A stretch of 64,000 nt of DNA from Marsupella aquatica (lineage: Eukaryota > Marchantiophyta): assembly GCA_973895155.1 (NCBI GenBank), contig OZ316892.1, positions 62,001 through 126,000 on the forward strand, read 5' to 3'. The notes beneath the pieces are model-generated. The model did no database searches. It saw only the letters and a list, made by a program, of their open reading frames with translations, and was not told where the DNA came from. Shown here piece by piece: positions 47,001 through 56,335 of the stretch. The position numbers and the translations under genes are program-made. Within the stretch, counting starts at the first letter, position 1. Every line of letters begins with the position of its first letter.

Positions 47001-47891
47001 TGACTGTCATTAGGCGCCGATTAGCGACAGTAGGAAGAATTAGGGCCGGTCAGTTAGGATCAGCCAACGTAGGATTGAGTCCATCAACGGACTAGAGTTT
47101 GTCAGTAGGCTTGGCCGCTGCCATTCCGGTTGGCACACTCGTAGTCGACGGTCAACCGGTCAGTGCAGCGCGACCGGTAGTCAGCAGTTAGTTAGTCAGT
47201 AGGTAGTACCCCGGAAGGTAGTATCCTCCGGTTCTCTTCCGCTATGGTAGTATTTAGGCTTCCCCTTCCGCGATGGGAAGGGGGAGAAGGCTTAGTTATC
47301 TCAGCAGAAGAAAGGCGAGGCACGGGGAGTCCCGGCCTGAGTAGGGTCAGAGCGTACCAAGGAGTGAGAGCCAGAGTCGAGCTTGCTGGGCAAGTGCGAG
47401 GCAGGGCCTCGTAGAGACTGGGCATCGACTGCCGTTGGGCCTGCTGACCCCCTTTGAAGTCGAGTCAACTATGTAAACTGATGCTTCGCTGAGTAAATGT
47501 AGTCTTTTCCCCTTAATGTTTCTGAGAGTAACTGGTGTTGTGTGTATGCTTTGTCCGGGCAAAGGCGCCATTTTAAGGGACGTACCGGGTGCGGACTAAT
47601 GGTAGGGATTGCCACTCATTGCATGTCACAAGGTCCTGTCACGTCGATGGCTTGAAAAGCCCCAAGTCGGGAGTTAGTCCGCGTCACTAACTGAGGGAAA
47701 ATTCCAGCGGTGGAAAATAAATATACCTATGACAAGTACGAGTGTTATACCAGTAAGTATAGCGGCTTAGCCCGACTTAGGGCTATTGAAGGTCACTACA
47801 CACCTCCTTGCCCGAACCCTCACCCCTACTGGTGGTCGAGGTCGCACCACGACACTAACCCGGATTTAAGGCCCAGGGTAGGGGTGCGACA
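44064..47891 (+). mobile_element. 3.8-kb GC-rich insertion with TG...CA ends and 5-bp target duplication
   Basis: The left end is TGTGACACGGG, preceded by GTTTG (44059-44063). The right end is GGGGTGCGACA, followed by GTTTG (47892-47896). The ends read as imperfect short inverted repeats (TGTnnCAC). Base composition becomes GC-rich exactly within these borders. TG...CA ends and a 5-bp duplication are typical of integrase-mediated insertion, and similar TGTGACAC ends occur on plant gypsy LTRs. No direct LTR pair was found between the two ends, and no reverse transcriptase or integrase is encoded. It is probably a non-autonomous derivative carrying its own coiled-coil gene. Confidence 0.65.
44471..46917 (+). 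pseudogene. Recurring-fold / proline-rich / coiled-coil protein of the insertion
   Basis: Two overlapping frames. 44471-45340 encodes a charged N-terminal region and a Pro-rich tail; there is no ATG near its upstream stop, and the first ATG is at about 44610. The next frame is open from 45298 to 46917 with one TGA at 45775-45777. It carries the recurring fold: HADYLKEHQLERF, EFISNFDTDA, LTQIFGLPTG, NWAQFFYRR and LGSHIAIIL. A proline-rich linker (about 45940-46200) and a coiled coil (about 46370-46820) follow. The TGA is CGA with one C-to-T change. The junction at 45298-45340 may be a frameshift mutation, a programmed shift, or a small intron. No enzymatic motif was seen. Confidence 0.6.
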
Positions 47892-48361
47892 GTTTGCAAT
47901 GAGCTCAAGTTGCTACGTGGAGCCCCAAATACTAACCTAGAAGTTGGGAAATCATACTTGAATTTCGTTTATTTTCTCTAAGGTGAGTTCCTACTATCAT
48001 TTATTTGTTTTAAGTATAATTCATGAAGGACATGGAAAAATAAAATAAAGCAAAGAAAATATAAGTATTTTAAAACAAATATTGACTATATTTTTCTACT
48101 TATTATCTTATGAATTTGCCTAACATATGTATTATAAAACTAAAAAATTGACTTTATTTTGAAATATATATCTGGCATGCTTTTCTGATTATTGTTATTT
48201 AATAGTTCCAGATAGTTTGGCCGGAGATATGTATTTTGAAATATGTATCTGGCATACTTTTCTGGTTATTGTTATTTAATAGTTCCAGATAGTTTGACTG
48301 GAGATATGTATTTTGAAATAAATATCTGTATAAATTAAAGTATGTTTTTGGAATTTTTCAG
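47892..48361. repeat. AT-rich leader with 77-bp tandem duplication
   Basis: After the target duplication GTTTG the sequence turns strongly AT-rich. A 77-bp unit starting TTTTGAAATAT and containing ATTGTTATTTAATAGTTCCA is repeated at 48157-48233 and 48234-48310, with a partial third copy after that. A good donor (CTCTAAG followed by GTGAGTTC, about 47982) and acceptor (GAATTTTTCAG, ending 48361) suggest that this is an intron of the downstream broken gene. Confidence 0.65.
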
Positions 48362-49410
48362 ATGGCAAAACGAAAGTTTTGGAAAGTGAACAAACAAATG
48401 AAGGAAGATGGCAAATATGAGTATGAGAATGAAATTTGCAATGGACGTTTTCATTCAAATTTTTTCAGCGATCATGATATTGCATCCACGTTCACAAAAG
48501 TTTGCCATGTTATTTCTTCTTCAAGAAGATAATATTTTTCAAGCATTTGTACAAAATGTATTGAATATTAAACATACTGTATCGAAAGCAATGATATATA
48601 ATGCTTACTATAGATTTAAAGAAATTGGACCACCAAAAACCTTTACTTCTTGCGCATGGGAGAATATCTGTGATATTCTTGATCATCATTATTCTTTAGA
48701 TTCAGTACCCTATAGTATAAGAAAATACATCCATTTTCTTAGGTCATCTACCTATATTGAAGAGTGTGTAAAAAGAGAAAAAAATATGCTAGAGAAAAAA
48801 GAAATGGTGTTTGAAAAAATTATTTCCCAATTTTGGTAGGGAAATGTGAATCCAATGGAATTAGTGCAAGGATTTTGGGGAAGAGTTGATGATGAAGGTG
48901 AATTCATTTTCTCATAACTAAAGCTCCCTATGTATAGGTGCCTCTTCAATTTCACATGGGGCTGTGGTAGAAATTTTAATGTCTATGTGGTTTAGATATT
49001 ATCCTACGTTATTACATACTTTTCTTAGATGTTGTAACCCTTACTTAGAAACTTCCCAATATATTAAGGAAGGTGTTGAGATACCATTTTTTGATAAGCA
49101 CATGAAGAAGGGACCTCCTGCTTATCAACTATTCATTACTAGAGATTATTGTTCACGTTTTCATGTAGACAATGATAGGACAGAGTGGACACTAGCATAT
49201 ACTAGTCACCCTGATGAACATATTTCACCAGTTGATTTTGTATTTGCCAAACATGGATTTATATTACCTTTGCATAATGGTGATCTATTTGCATTCAAAG
49301 GCAAACATCTCCATGGTATGGCTTTTAGAAAACCAACAGAAAATCCTGCATATATTGCAGCTTTAGTTATGAATAGTGGCTTAGGACAATTATTAAATAG
49401 AATAGAGTAA
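48362..49410 (+). pseudogene. Broken 2-oxoglutarate/Fe(II) dioxygenase-like gene, possibly TET/JBP-like
   Basis: ATG at 48362 follows a splice acceptor and opens a short frame (MAKRKFWKVNKQMKEDG...). A frameshift near 48500 leads to a frame containing AWENICDILDHHYSL and KIISQFW, then TAG at 48837-48839, then NPMELVQGFWGRVDDEG. After a 40-base gap with GT/AG borders (about 48897-48936) the frame resumes with SISHGAVVEIL. The final part has RFHVDND (His 49162, Asp 49168), LPLHNGDLFAFKGKHLHG (His 49312) and a following Arg. H-x-D...H is the iron-binding triad of 2OG/Fe(II) dioxygenases. The spacing and the GDLFAF...LHG motif recall the TET/JBP group, which oxidises methyl groups on DNA pyrimidines. 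The lesions argue against function. Dioxygenase fold likely; TET/JBP placement is tentative. Confidence 0.5.
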
Positions 49411-49914
49411 ATTAGATATGTTTTAGGTATCATGAAACAAACTTTAATGTATCTTTTTAGAAACAATTATGAAATTTATTAAATATGTATTTAATATTTG
49501 GACCAATTTAGTTTAGGATTGTAATTGTAATATAAATACTTATGTTTGACAAAATCTTTATGTATATTGACTTACTTTAGAAAATAATGTACAACTCTTA
49601 TAGCTCTAGAAGTTAACAGGCCTAGGGTAGAGTAGGTAAAATCTATAAGGCAAAACTAACACACCCAAATAAATCAAAATTATCCCACCTTATGTAGATA
49701 ATTTGCGTAGTCAGAGGCCTTTATTGGGTCAGCCTACTCAGGCACCAACTATATATGCAGCCCAAATGCCAACTCTACAGTCCAAATAGGTTAAGTGGCT
49801 AGTTAATGCTACAAACTTTCCATGACCTTGGGTGGAGGGTTTGAAGACCTTTGGTGGAGGGCTTGAAGGGGTTTAGGGAGATTTAAACCAAGGAGAAGTA
49901 GGGCAAGTTTCGGG
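49411..49914. other. AT-rich 3' flank of dioxygenase-like gene
   Basis: AT-rich sequence with AATAAA-like motifs soon after the stop. No gene or repeat is supported. Confidence 0.4.
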
Positions 49915-50235
49915 ATGTGTTTGTATTTCAGGTGTGGGTTGTGGGTGGGGGTTGACATTGTGGGTTGGGGGAGTTGTGGGTTGGGGGCTGAGGGGGTTGG
50001 GAGTTGTGTGTTGGGGATTGAGGGGTGTTGGGGATTGTTGGGTGTTGAGGGTTGAGGGATTGGAAGTTGTGTCTTGGGTTGGGTAGGTAGACAGTTGTAT
50101 GTTGGGGGTTGAGGGAGTTGGGGAGTTATGTGTTGGAGGTTGAAGGAGTTTGGAGTTTGGTTGTGGGTGGGGGTTGACATTGTGGGTTGGGGGAGTTTTG
50201 GGTTGGGAGTTGGTGGGGAAGTTGTTTGTTGGGAT
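49915..50235. repeat. G/T-rich strand-asymmetric repeat
   Basis: About 320 bases of plus strand built from GTTGTGGGTTGGGGGAG and GTTGAGGGTGTTGGGGATT variants, with almost no C. Many GGG and GGGG runs lie within 7-12 bases of each other, so G-quadruplex formation is possible on the plus strand. Minus-strand ORFs across it encode only P/T/N/Q-rich low-complexity sequence and are treated as artefacts. Confidence 0.8.
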
Positions 50236-50606
50236 AGAGACAACCATGTTGTAAAAGATGGATAAGAAAGATGATAAAGAAAATCCAACACAAAAGGGAA
50301 AATCAACACTAAACCTTTGAACCTTTGATCCCTGAGTATAGACAGCCACAACAAGGGCAGACTGACACATTGTGCAGTCAGTTGTAAAAGATGGACAAGG
50401 AAGATGATAAAGAAAAGCCAACACCTAGTCTAGAACGAGGGGAAATTCAGAGAAAATCTGGACTGTCAATAAGAAGAGATAGATGGGCAAGATCATGCGC
50501 AAGGACTTCAATTCAATCCAATCTTCAATGGAAAATCCCAGTTCTTACAATATACGGTTAACATAATTATGTATACAAATCATCATTCCTGCTTATATGC
50601 CACAAG

Positions 50607-50832
50607 TATCTCCTCGACAAGACAAGTCAACAATAAATATCAACTTGCTTTTCAGCCACAAGTTTCTCCTCGATAGGACAAGCCAACAATAAATATCAAC
50701 CGTGAAAAGTCAAAAATAAATGTTAGCCGTGGAAAGTACCTCCTCGACACGACAAGTCAACAATAAATATCAGCCATGGAAAGTAAACAATAAATGTTAG
50801 CATGGAAAGTCAACAATGAATGTTGGCCGTGG
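50607..50832. repeat. Minisatellite, CAACAATAAAT units
   Basis: Irregular tandem copies of a unit containing CTCCTCGACAAGACAAGTCA then ACAATAAATATCA, and a shorter unit ATGGAAAGTCAACAATAAAT with GTTAGCC. About three long and five short copies with variable spacing. No coding content. Confidence 0.7.
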
Positions 50833-52844
50833 ATTTTAAATGAACGGGCCAGATGCTTGTATAAACACGACCACACCCTCTCCTTCACGACCGCCACCAC
50901 ACTTGTTACAGGCCTCCAAAACAGCCACACAGCCGTTGCACTACGGCTGTAATGCGCCGATAATATATATAGACATCCACCTTCGGCTTTGGTGGAGACT
51001 TTGCGGCTAGACCTGAATTTGTAGGAGTTGGTGTGTCACGCGATTGACATGGGTCTTAACATCAAAAACGTCACTATGGGTGCCAAAACCATCTCCTTGT
51101 ACCTGAGGATCACGAAGGGATGTTGTGAAGGCCGGTAAACACCAATTTATGCCCTTAACACCAGACTATCATAGCAAGACTCTATCACACATCACCCAAG
51201 CTCAATCCCAAGGAACCAAGGTTGGGGATCAGATCTGCGCTCATGATAGTTCTGGTGAGAAGGGGTCTTCATATCGGGCCCGTACACACAGGGCCTAGCG
51301 CTACGGTGCGCATAGGTCTATACGTATGCTTACTATCATAGGTATGTTTCTATTTCGCCACCGGAATGTACCCATAAACCAGTGACTCCTGACTGATTCC
51401 CGGCTTAGGGACTTCTAAGACATTGCCCCACCACTCTGCCATTCCACTCTCAGCAATCAGAGCTATGACAGTCCTCACCCAGTCCGCTTCAATGCACCCT
51501 GTACACCTCTCAGTGGCGCTGCTAGTCCCATCATACACTCAGATTGCCTCACACACACACACATCCATGAGAGAAATGAGGCCTGAGAGGAGAACTCAAT
51601 TAGATTCAACGATGTGCACAATAGTTCACTGAGAACACTTGATCCGAACAATAGGCCCGAAGGCTGCCTACTCCAGATTGTGACGTGCTTGCCCCGCAAG
51701 CCCCTTGCTTGCCATGCAAGCTCAATCCTGAACCTGAGCCCGACTCACTCCAGATTGCGACGGCAGATTGGACTCAAACCAATCCCGTACTTGCCTTGCA
51801 AACTCAATCCTGAACTCAACCTCCTTCACTGCACTTCATTCTTGGTGGCACATACAGATCTCACACCTCCATTTCCGAACGTCAAGTTACGCATGCACAG
51901 TTGACTCGACTTCAAAGCTGGTACCAGGCCTAACGACGATCTATCCCAGACTGCAATGAGGCCCGGCCTCACACTTGCCCTGCAAGCTCAGCTCTGGCCA
52001 TAAATCCCTTAGTGCTCTCTACCAGACAAAGGCCGGGACTCCCCATGGATCATGTAGCCTTGCCAGACTGAACTGTAAATGCTCCTCCTGCTGCCCCTCA
52101 ATCAGTGTCTCAGCCTCCCTAATGTGCTCACCACAAATCAAATTGACATCCTCCCCACAGTTTACAATCACCAATACATCACCTATCACCAAGGCTCTGT
52201 ATCGGGGGAAAAGAACCCAGTTGTGCTACCCACTAGAAAGAGCCACAATCCAACTCGCAAACCTAGCAACCCGTTACTGTGAAGCTTGGCTGATTACTCC
52301 CTGAGTAATAGCACAACCAAGCTCTCCCCAACACGCAGCGTCCAAGTCCAGCCTTGCTTGCACAAAGCTCCTCCCTGCTGCTCAGTCTAAGTGAGATCAC
52401 ACAACTGAAGTCCCCCCCTTGCCTCTACCGGGGGCTGCTCTATATACTCTCATATTGAGCCCAAATGGGTGGATACTACGCTGCTGGAGCCCCATCCCAG
52501 CCCTAACAGAGCCGCCACTATCTCTAACTACTGAACCCTAACTCGCAACTTTATTTCTATCTCGAATTGGCTATGTACTTCGGATTTGGCCCTCCTCCAT
52601 GGTTTTTGCGAGCTTGCGCCTCCTCTCCCGATTTCTCTATTCAACCATTTGCTGCGTGGATAGAAGCGTTGGAAGGGGCTTGAGTTCCTCTTTCCAACGA
52701 GGTCAATTATAGCCGATTTGGCCAAATACACAGAAAGTTACGCCCCCACAACCGAGAGGGGGTACTCATTGCTACGCTAATCCGAGTTCGGCTAGCCTAG
52801 CTATCCTATCTAACCTTAGAAGAGTTAACCCGTGGCCTCGGGCT
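50833..52844. other. Non-coding region with small repeats
   Basis: No gene is supported. Between 51685 and 51985 the motif TTGCC..GCAAGCTCAATCCT recurs at least three times. The ORFs here have no domain and read like low-complexity translation. Composition around 50870-51340 (GC-richer, with TGTGTCACGCG and TATATAGACATCC) may be retroelement debris, but no ends or motifs could be fixed. Confidence 0.4.
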
Positions 52845-53185
52845 AAGCCGCTATCCGTGTCCGTTGTCCGTGTCCGCTATCCGTGTCTGTTGTCCGTGTT
52901 AGTTGTCCGTGTCCATTGTCCGTGTCCATTGTCCGTGTCCATTGTCCGTGTTCGTTGTCCGCGTCCGTTATCCGTGTCCGCTATCTGTGCCTATTGTCTA
53001 CTATCCGTGTCCGTTGTCCGCTATCCATTGTCCATGTCCGTTGTCCGTGTCCGTTGACCTCTATCCGTATCCGCTATCCGTGTCCGCTAACCTCTATCCG
53101 TATCCGCTATCCGTGTCCGCTAACCTCTATTCGCTATCCGCTATCCGTGTCCGCCAACCTCTATCCGTATCCGCTAACCTAGTCT
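52845..53185. repeat. TCCGTG hexamer-type repeat
   Basis: Imperfect array built from TCCGTG, TCCGTT, TCCGCTA and TCCATTG units. Towards 53085-53180 it acquires a longer unit of about 27-33 bp (CTAACCTCTATCCGTATCCG plus CTATCCGTGTCCG). Three-frame ORFs across it are artefacts of the period of six. Confidence 0.85.
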
Positions 53186-53400
53186 AAGCTGAGCCCGAAC
53201 CCAAGCTTACCTATGCTAACCTGAGCCCGAGTTTAGGCTAACCCGAGTTAAGTCTAACCCGGGATCAATCTAATCCAAACCCGGGTTAAGCCTAAGCTGA
53301 AGCCGTGCTTACCTAAGCTAAGCCGTGGCCGAGCTTGGGTTAACCCGAAACTGAAGCCGAACCCGCTAATTCCGGCCACAAGTTAACCCATCACACTAAT
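53186..53400. repeat. Degenerate AACCCGAG/TAAGC repeat
   Basis: Continues directly from the hexamer array but with different words: AACCCGAG, GTTAAGCCTAAG, AAGCTGAGCCCGA and related, at irregular 10-16 base intervals. Probably an older, eroded array. Confidence 0.55.
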
Positions 53401-53658
53401 CAGGCCGTATCTTCCTTAATACACCTCCGTTTCCCAAGTGTTTTATATCTATTTTACTCACCTTGACCAGATCTTTCCAATGCTCTTTACAAATCTGGAT
53501 TTGGTGACATATTGAAAGAGATATGGTCACCGACCACCCGCGACATAGTTTTTATTTCCCTACTCTTAACGCCATGATTGCCCTTATTCTTGCCATCTTG
53601 CTAATTGTTAAGCGGTATCAATAGCTACTCCTTGCATACAACAACCTAGTTACTCAGA

Positions 53659-53908
53659 TTATAGAATAAGGACCATGTCATCGGCGTCACATGGTGTTTG
53701 CCTCAATGATGATGACGATCCAACCGAATGACCTACTGCGGTCGGGACACTGCTATCTGCAGAGGCCTTCACAATGTCGGCATTGGGTTGACGCTTTGGC
53801 GGAGAGTCATCTTCTAGAGGGCCATCCATCGCCGGGTTGTAACGACGGACCTCAAGTCGCCATTTTCCTTGAGGAGGAATGCTTGGAACCCCTGACATGT
53901 CTCTGCAC
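53659..53908 (-). CDS. Possible terminal exon, unknown protein
   Basis: Minus-strand open stretch after a plausible acceptor (CTCGTAAGTGCAG). It encodes RDMSGVPSIPPQGKWRLEVR, then DGPLEDDSPPKRQPNADI and an SSS-rich tail ending at 53659. It reads like a disordered C-terminus. Upstream minus-strand sequence to about 54240 is rich in S and P and may be another exon or 5' leader. No domain is recognised, and no expression evidence is available here. Confidence 0.25.
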
Positions 53909-54835
53909 TTACGAGAACCAAAAAGTGATTAAAAAAGAATGGCATCCGTGACATGGAAACACTTTGACGATGAAACACTATGAATGCCATGCCTTGCCGG
54001 AGAGTTCTTCCATGAAAAGAGCTCAGAGCCATAGAGCCGTGCGTACCTGAACTGGATCCGGTGAGTGTTGAGGACTTGGAACACTGATAGCAGTTCCAAA
54101 TGAACGAGCTCGAGACGAGGCGGTGGAAGTGATCGGGAAAATGATTCGGAAGACTGGTGGTTTTTGGGTGACTGGCTTTGTTTAAGTGGACGGTTTGCAT
54201 TGGGTTCGCTTCTGGTTTGAACGGTAATTGTCCCGTTCACTCGGAAGTGACTTTATTAGTGTCCAAACGGCCTTAATTCTCCTTGCCTCGACAGTAATGA
54301 CACGTTGATTCTTGTCACGCGGGAATTGTGCAGTCCTTTTTTGTTGTTTCTTTGCCTCGGGTAGGAATTTTCACATGTGGGAGCCTGTACGTGGAGCCCG
54401 TACCTCGTGTGAGTGGCTCAATGTGTTGGTGTCATTAGACTAGCGATTTTGCTGGCCTGAAGAAAATGTCATTTTGAATGATCGGAAATGGAGTTAAAAA
54501 CAGGTGTTAAGAGTTGCCTCGTAAAAATGGGTCCACATTTTGTCTTCCAGTGCATTCATGGGACTAGAAAATGCTCATGGTTACGCATTTCTTATGTCAT
54601 TTTCGTGTCATTATTTAATGATCAAACGGGGTCGTCATGCTAGCGAGGAAGATTCTGGACCTTTTTTTGGGCCCCGATACAAGGGGAAAACTTGCCCGTG
54701 CGAGCAAAAATTCTACTGTTTGCTCGCACGTTACAATTACCCACAAAATTTAGGGGGTAGTACACACAAAAAGAATATATCCTGAAGTATGATTATTTAT
54801 TTCATTATTTATTTAAGAAAAAATAAATTCCAAGG
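53909..54835. other. Intergenic region
   Basis: No supported gene. A short inverted repeat GAACGGTAATTGTCCCGTTC lies at about 54218-54237. The 54540-54785 ORF has no domain. Confidence 0.35.
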
Positions 54836-54991
54836 AATCTTGACAGACAATATTCAAATAAGAGGAACTTCAGGGAAGAGGGAGAAAGACCTCCCCTTAC
54901 TTGCTATTATTGTGGGAAGCCCGGACATATAAGAAGGGCTAAGTGTGAATTATGGGTGCAACATAATAAAGAAAGAACCGAAGTACAAACT
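54836..54991 (+). pseudogene. Gypsy gag fragment with zinc knuckle (left part)
   Basis: Plus-strand frame encoding SNKRNFREEGERPPL, then CYYCGKPGHIRRAKC, a CCHC-type knuckle with one extra residue before the last Cys, then KERTEVQTKAPVN. Gag zinc knuckles bind retroelement RNA. The frame stops where a LINE has inserted and resumes after it at 55603. The start of gag is missing. Confidence 0.7.
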
Positions 54992-55618
54992 AAAGCACCA
55001 GTTAATCTGAGAGTTCTAATGGAGGCATTTCAGGGCCACAGCCTAGCTCGTTCACTGATCGTTTTCATGGCGTATCAAGTACTCTGGCACATTTGGCTTG
55101 CTCGGAATGACTATGTATTCAATAATGGCAGAAGCAGATGTTTTGACCTGTTGAAGATATTTACGGAGGTCATTGATCAACTCCATGGACTGTGTGAGGA
55201 TTTAAGCCCCTGCAATAGGTGCACACGGTTGCTGCGGATCAAGGAGGAAATTATTAAGGAACGCTTGAACTGGGCCCCCCGGGGCGGAGGCTCGGTTCTC
55301 CTCTTCCTCCTGACTTCCTACTTCAGTCCTAGCCCACTAGACTTAGACTTTTTGTGCCTCACTAGTGGGATGCATTAGATAGAACCGGTATCTAGGGCTT
55401 AGCATGGTTGCTGATACCTTCTGGCCTTCTCACCCTGTGGCTCCTTGCCCGGGGTTTCTTTGGTATGAGCTCTCTAGGTTTTAGGTGGTCTTTTGTCACC
55501 CGTCTGCCCGGCGTGGGCTCCTATGCTGCCTGTTTGGCCCCCTTTCCCGTAGGGTTTTGCGGGTTTTATTTTATTTAAAAAAAAAGAAAAAAAGAAAGAA
55601 AAAAAGCACCAGTTAATC
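54992..55618 (+). mobile_element. 5'-truncated LINE inserted in gag, 16-bp target duplication
   Basis: The insert is 55008-55602. Target duplication AAAGCACCAGTTAATC is perfect at 54992-55007 and 55603-55618. The insert ends in an A-rich tail (55576-55602). Its ORF carries LWHIWLARNDYVFNNGRS and ends near 55378. This resembles the region after reverse transcriptase in plant LINEs (zf-RVT-like, W-x-x-W-x-x-RN). Truncation, A-tail and target duplication together show target-primed insertion. Confidence 0.85.
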
Positions 55619-56335
55619 ATGTAAGAATTCAGACAATGGATGTGAATATAGTGACTATGTCACAACAGACGAGCCACCAATCATGTTAGCTCTACCGTCC
55701 ACGAGTGGAGTACCGAGTACCAGTTGGGAACAATTGGACGCTACAACACAAGACATAGCAGAACAAATCCGACAACTTCAACAAAGTGAATTGCTGCCAA
55801 GACCAGAAAGATTAATGGGTTTGGATGATATAATAGAAGATGGAGCTGAAATTTTGGAGTCTGATGAGAGTTTTAAAGAAGAAATCAGAGAGTCCTTTAC
55901 ACATGAGGAAGACCCAACAAGTGATGAATTTAAAAGGGAAGAACCATTGAGAACGTAACAAATCAGAGCTAAAAGTGAGCAAGAGATAATAAAGAAATTG
56001 GTAGAGGTTCTTTCAAAGGCTAAAGTGGAATTAACTGTTGAAGATTTGTTATGTATAGCTCCACAATGCAAAGAAGCAGTGTTCAAGAAAATGAGTGAGG
56101 GAGCACAAGAGACAGCAGTACCAAATACCAGTGAGGTAACTGAAAGGACAACCTACAACAAGAAATGAAGAGGATAATCAGCAGGAATTACCACTAAACA
56201 CCAACTTATAAGTTGGAAAAGACAATAATAGCTGGTAAGGGAGCAATGGTATAGTTGAATATAAAAGGGAACCAAGATTAAGAATGTATTATTGGATGGT
56301 AGTTCAGCAGTTAATTTAATGAGCTAACAATCCTT
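55603..56335 (+). pseudogene. Gypsy gag C-terminus and aspartic protease fragment (right part)
   Basis: Continues the gag frame after the LINE (KAPVNHVRIQTMDV...). After one frameshift it runs through LPSTSGVPSTSWEQLD, an acidic helix (55840-55950), a stop near 55958 and CIAPQCKEAVFKKMSEG. Near 56290 it reaches NVLLDGSSAVNLMS. That matches the active-site region of retroelement aspartic proteases, with DGS where D-[ST]-G is normal, so it is inactive. No reverse transcriptase follows. Confidence 0.7.

Noticed and set aside
49809-50424. Two long P/T/N/Q-rich minus-strand ORFs of ~180 residues
   Set aside because: They are translations of the G/T-rich simple repeat, present in two frames at once.
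52857-53187. Three overlapping ORFs rich in VRCPCPLS
   Set aside because: The hexamer repeat is open in several frames; no gene-like composition.
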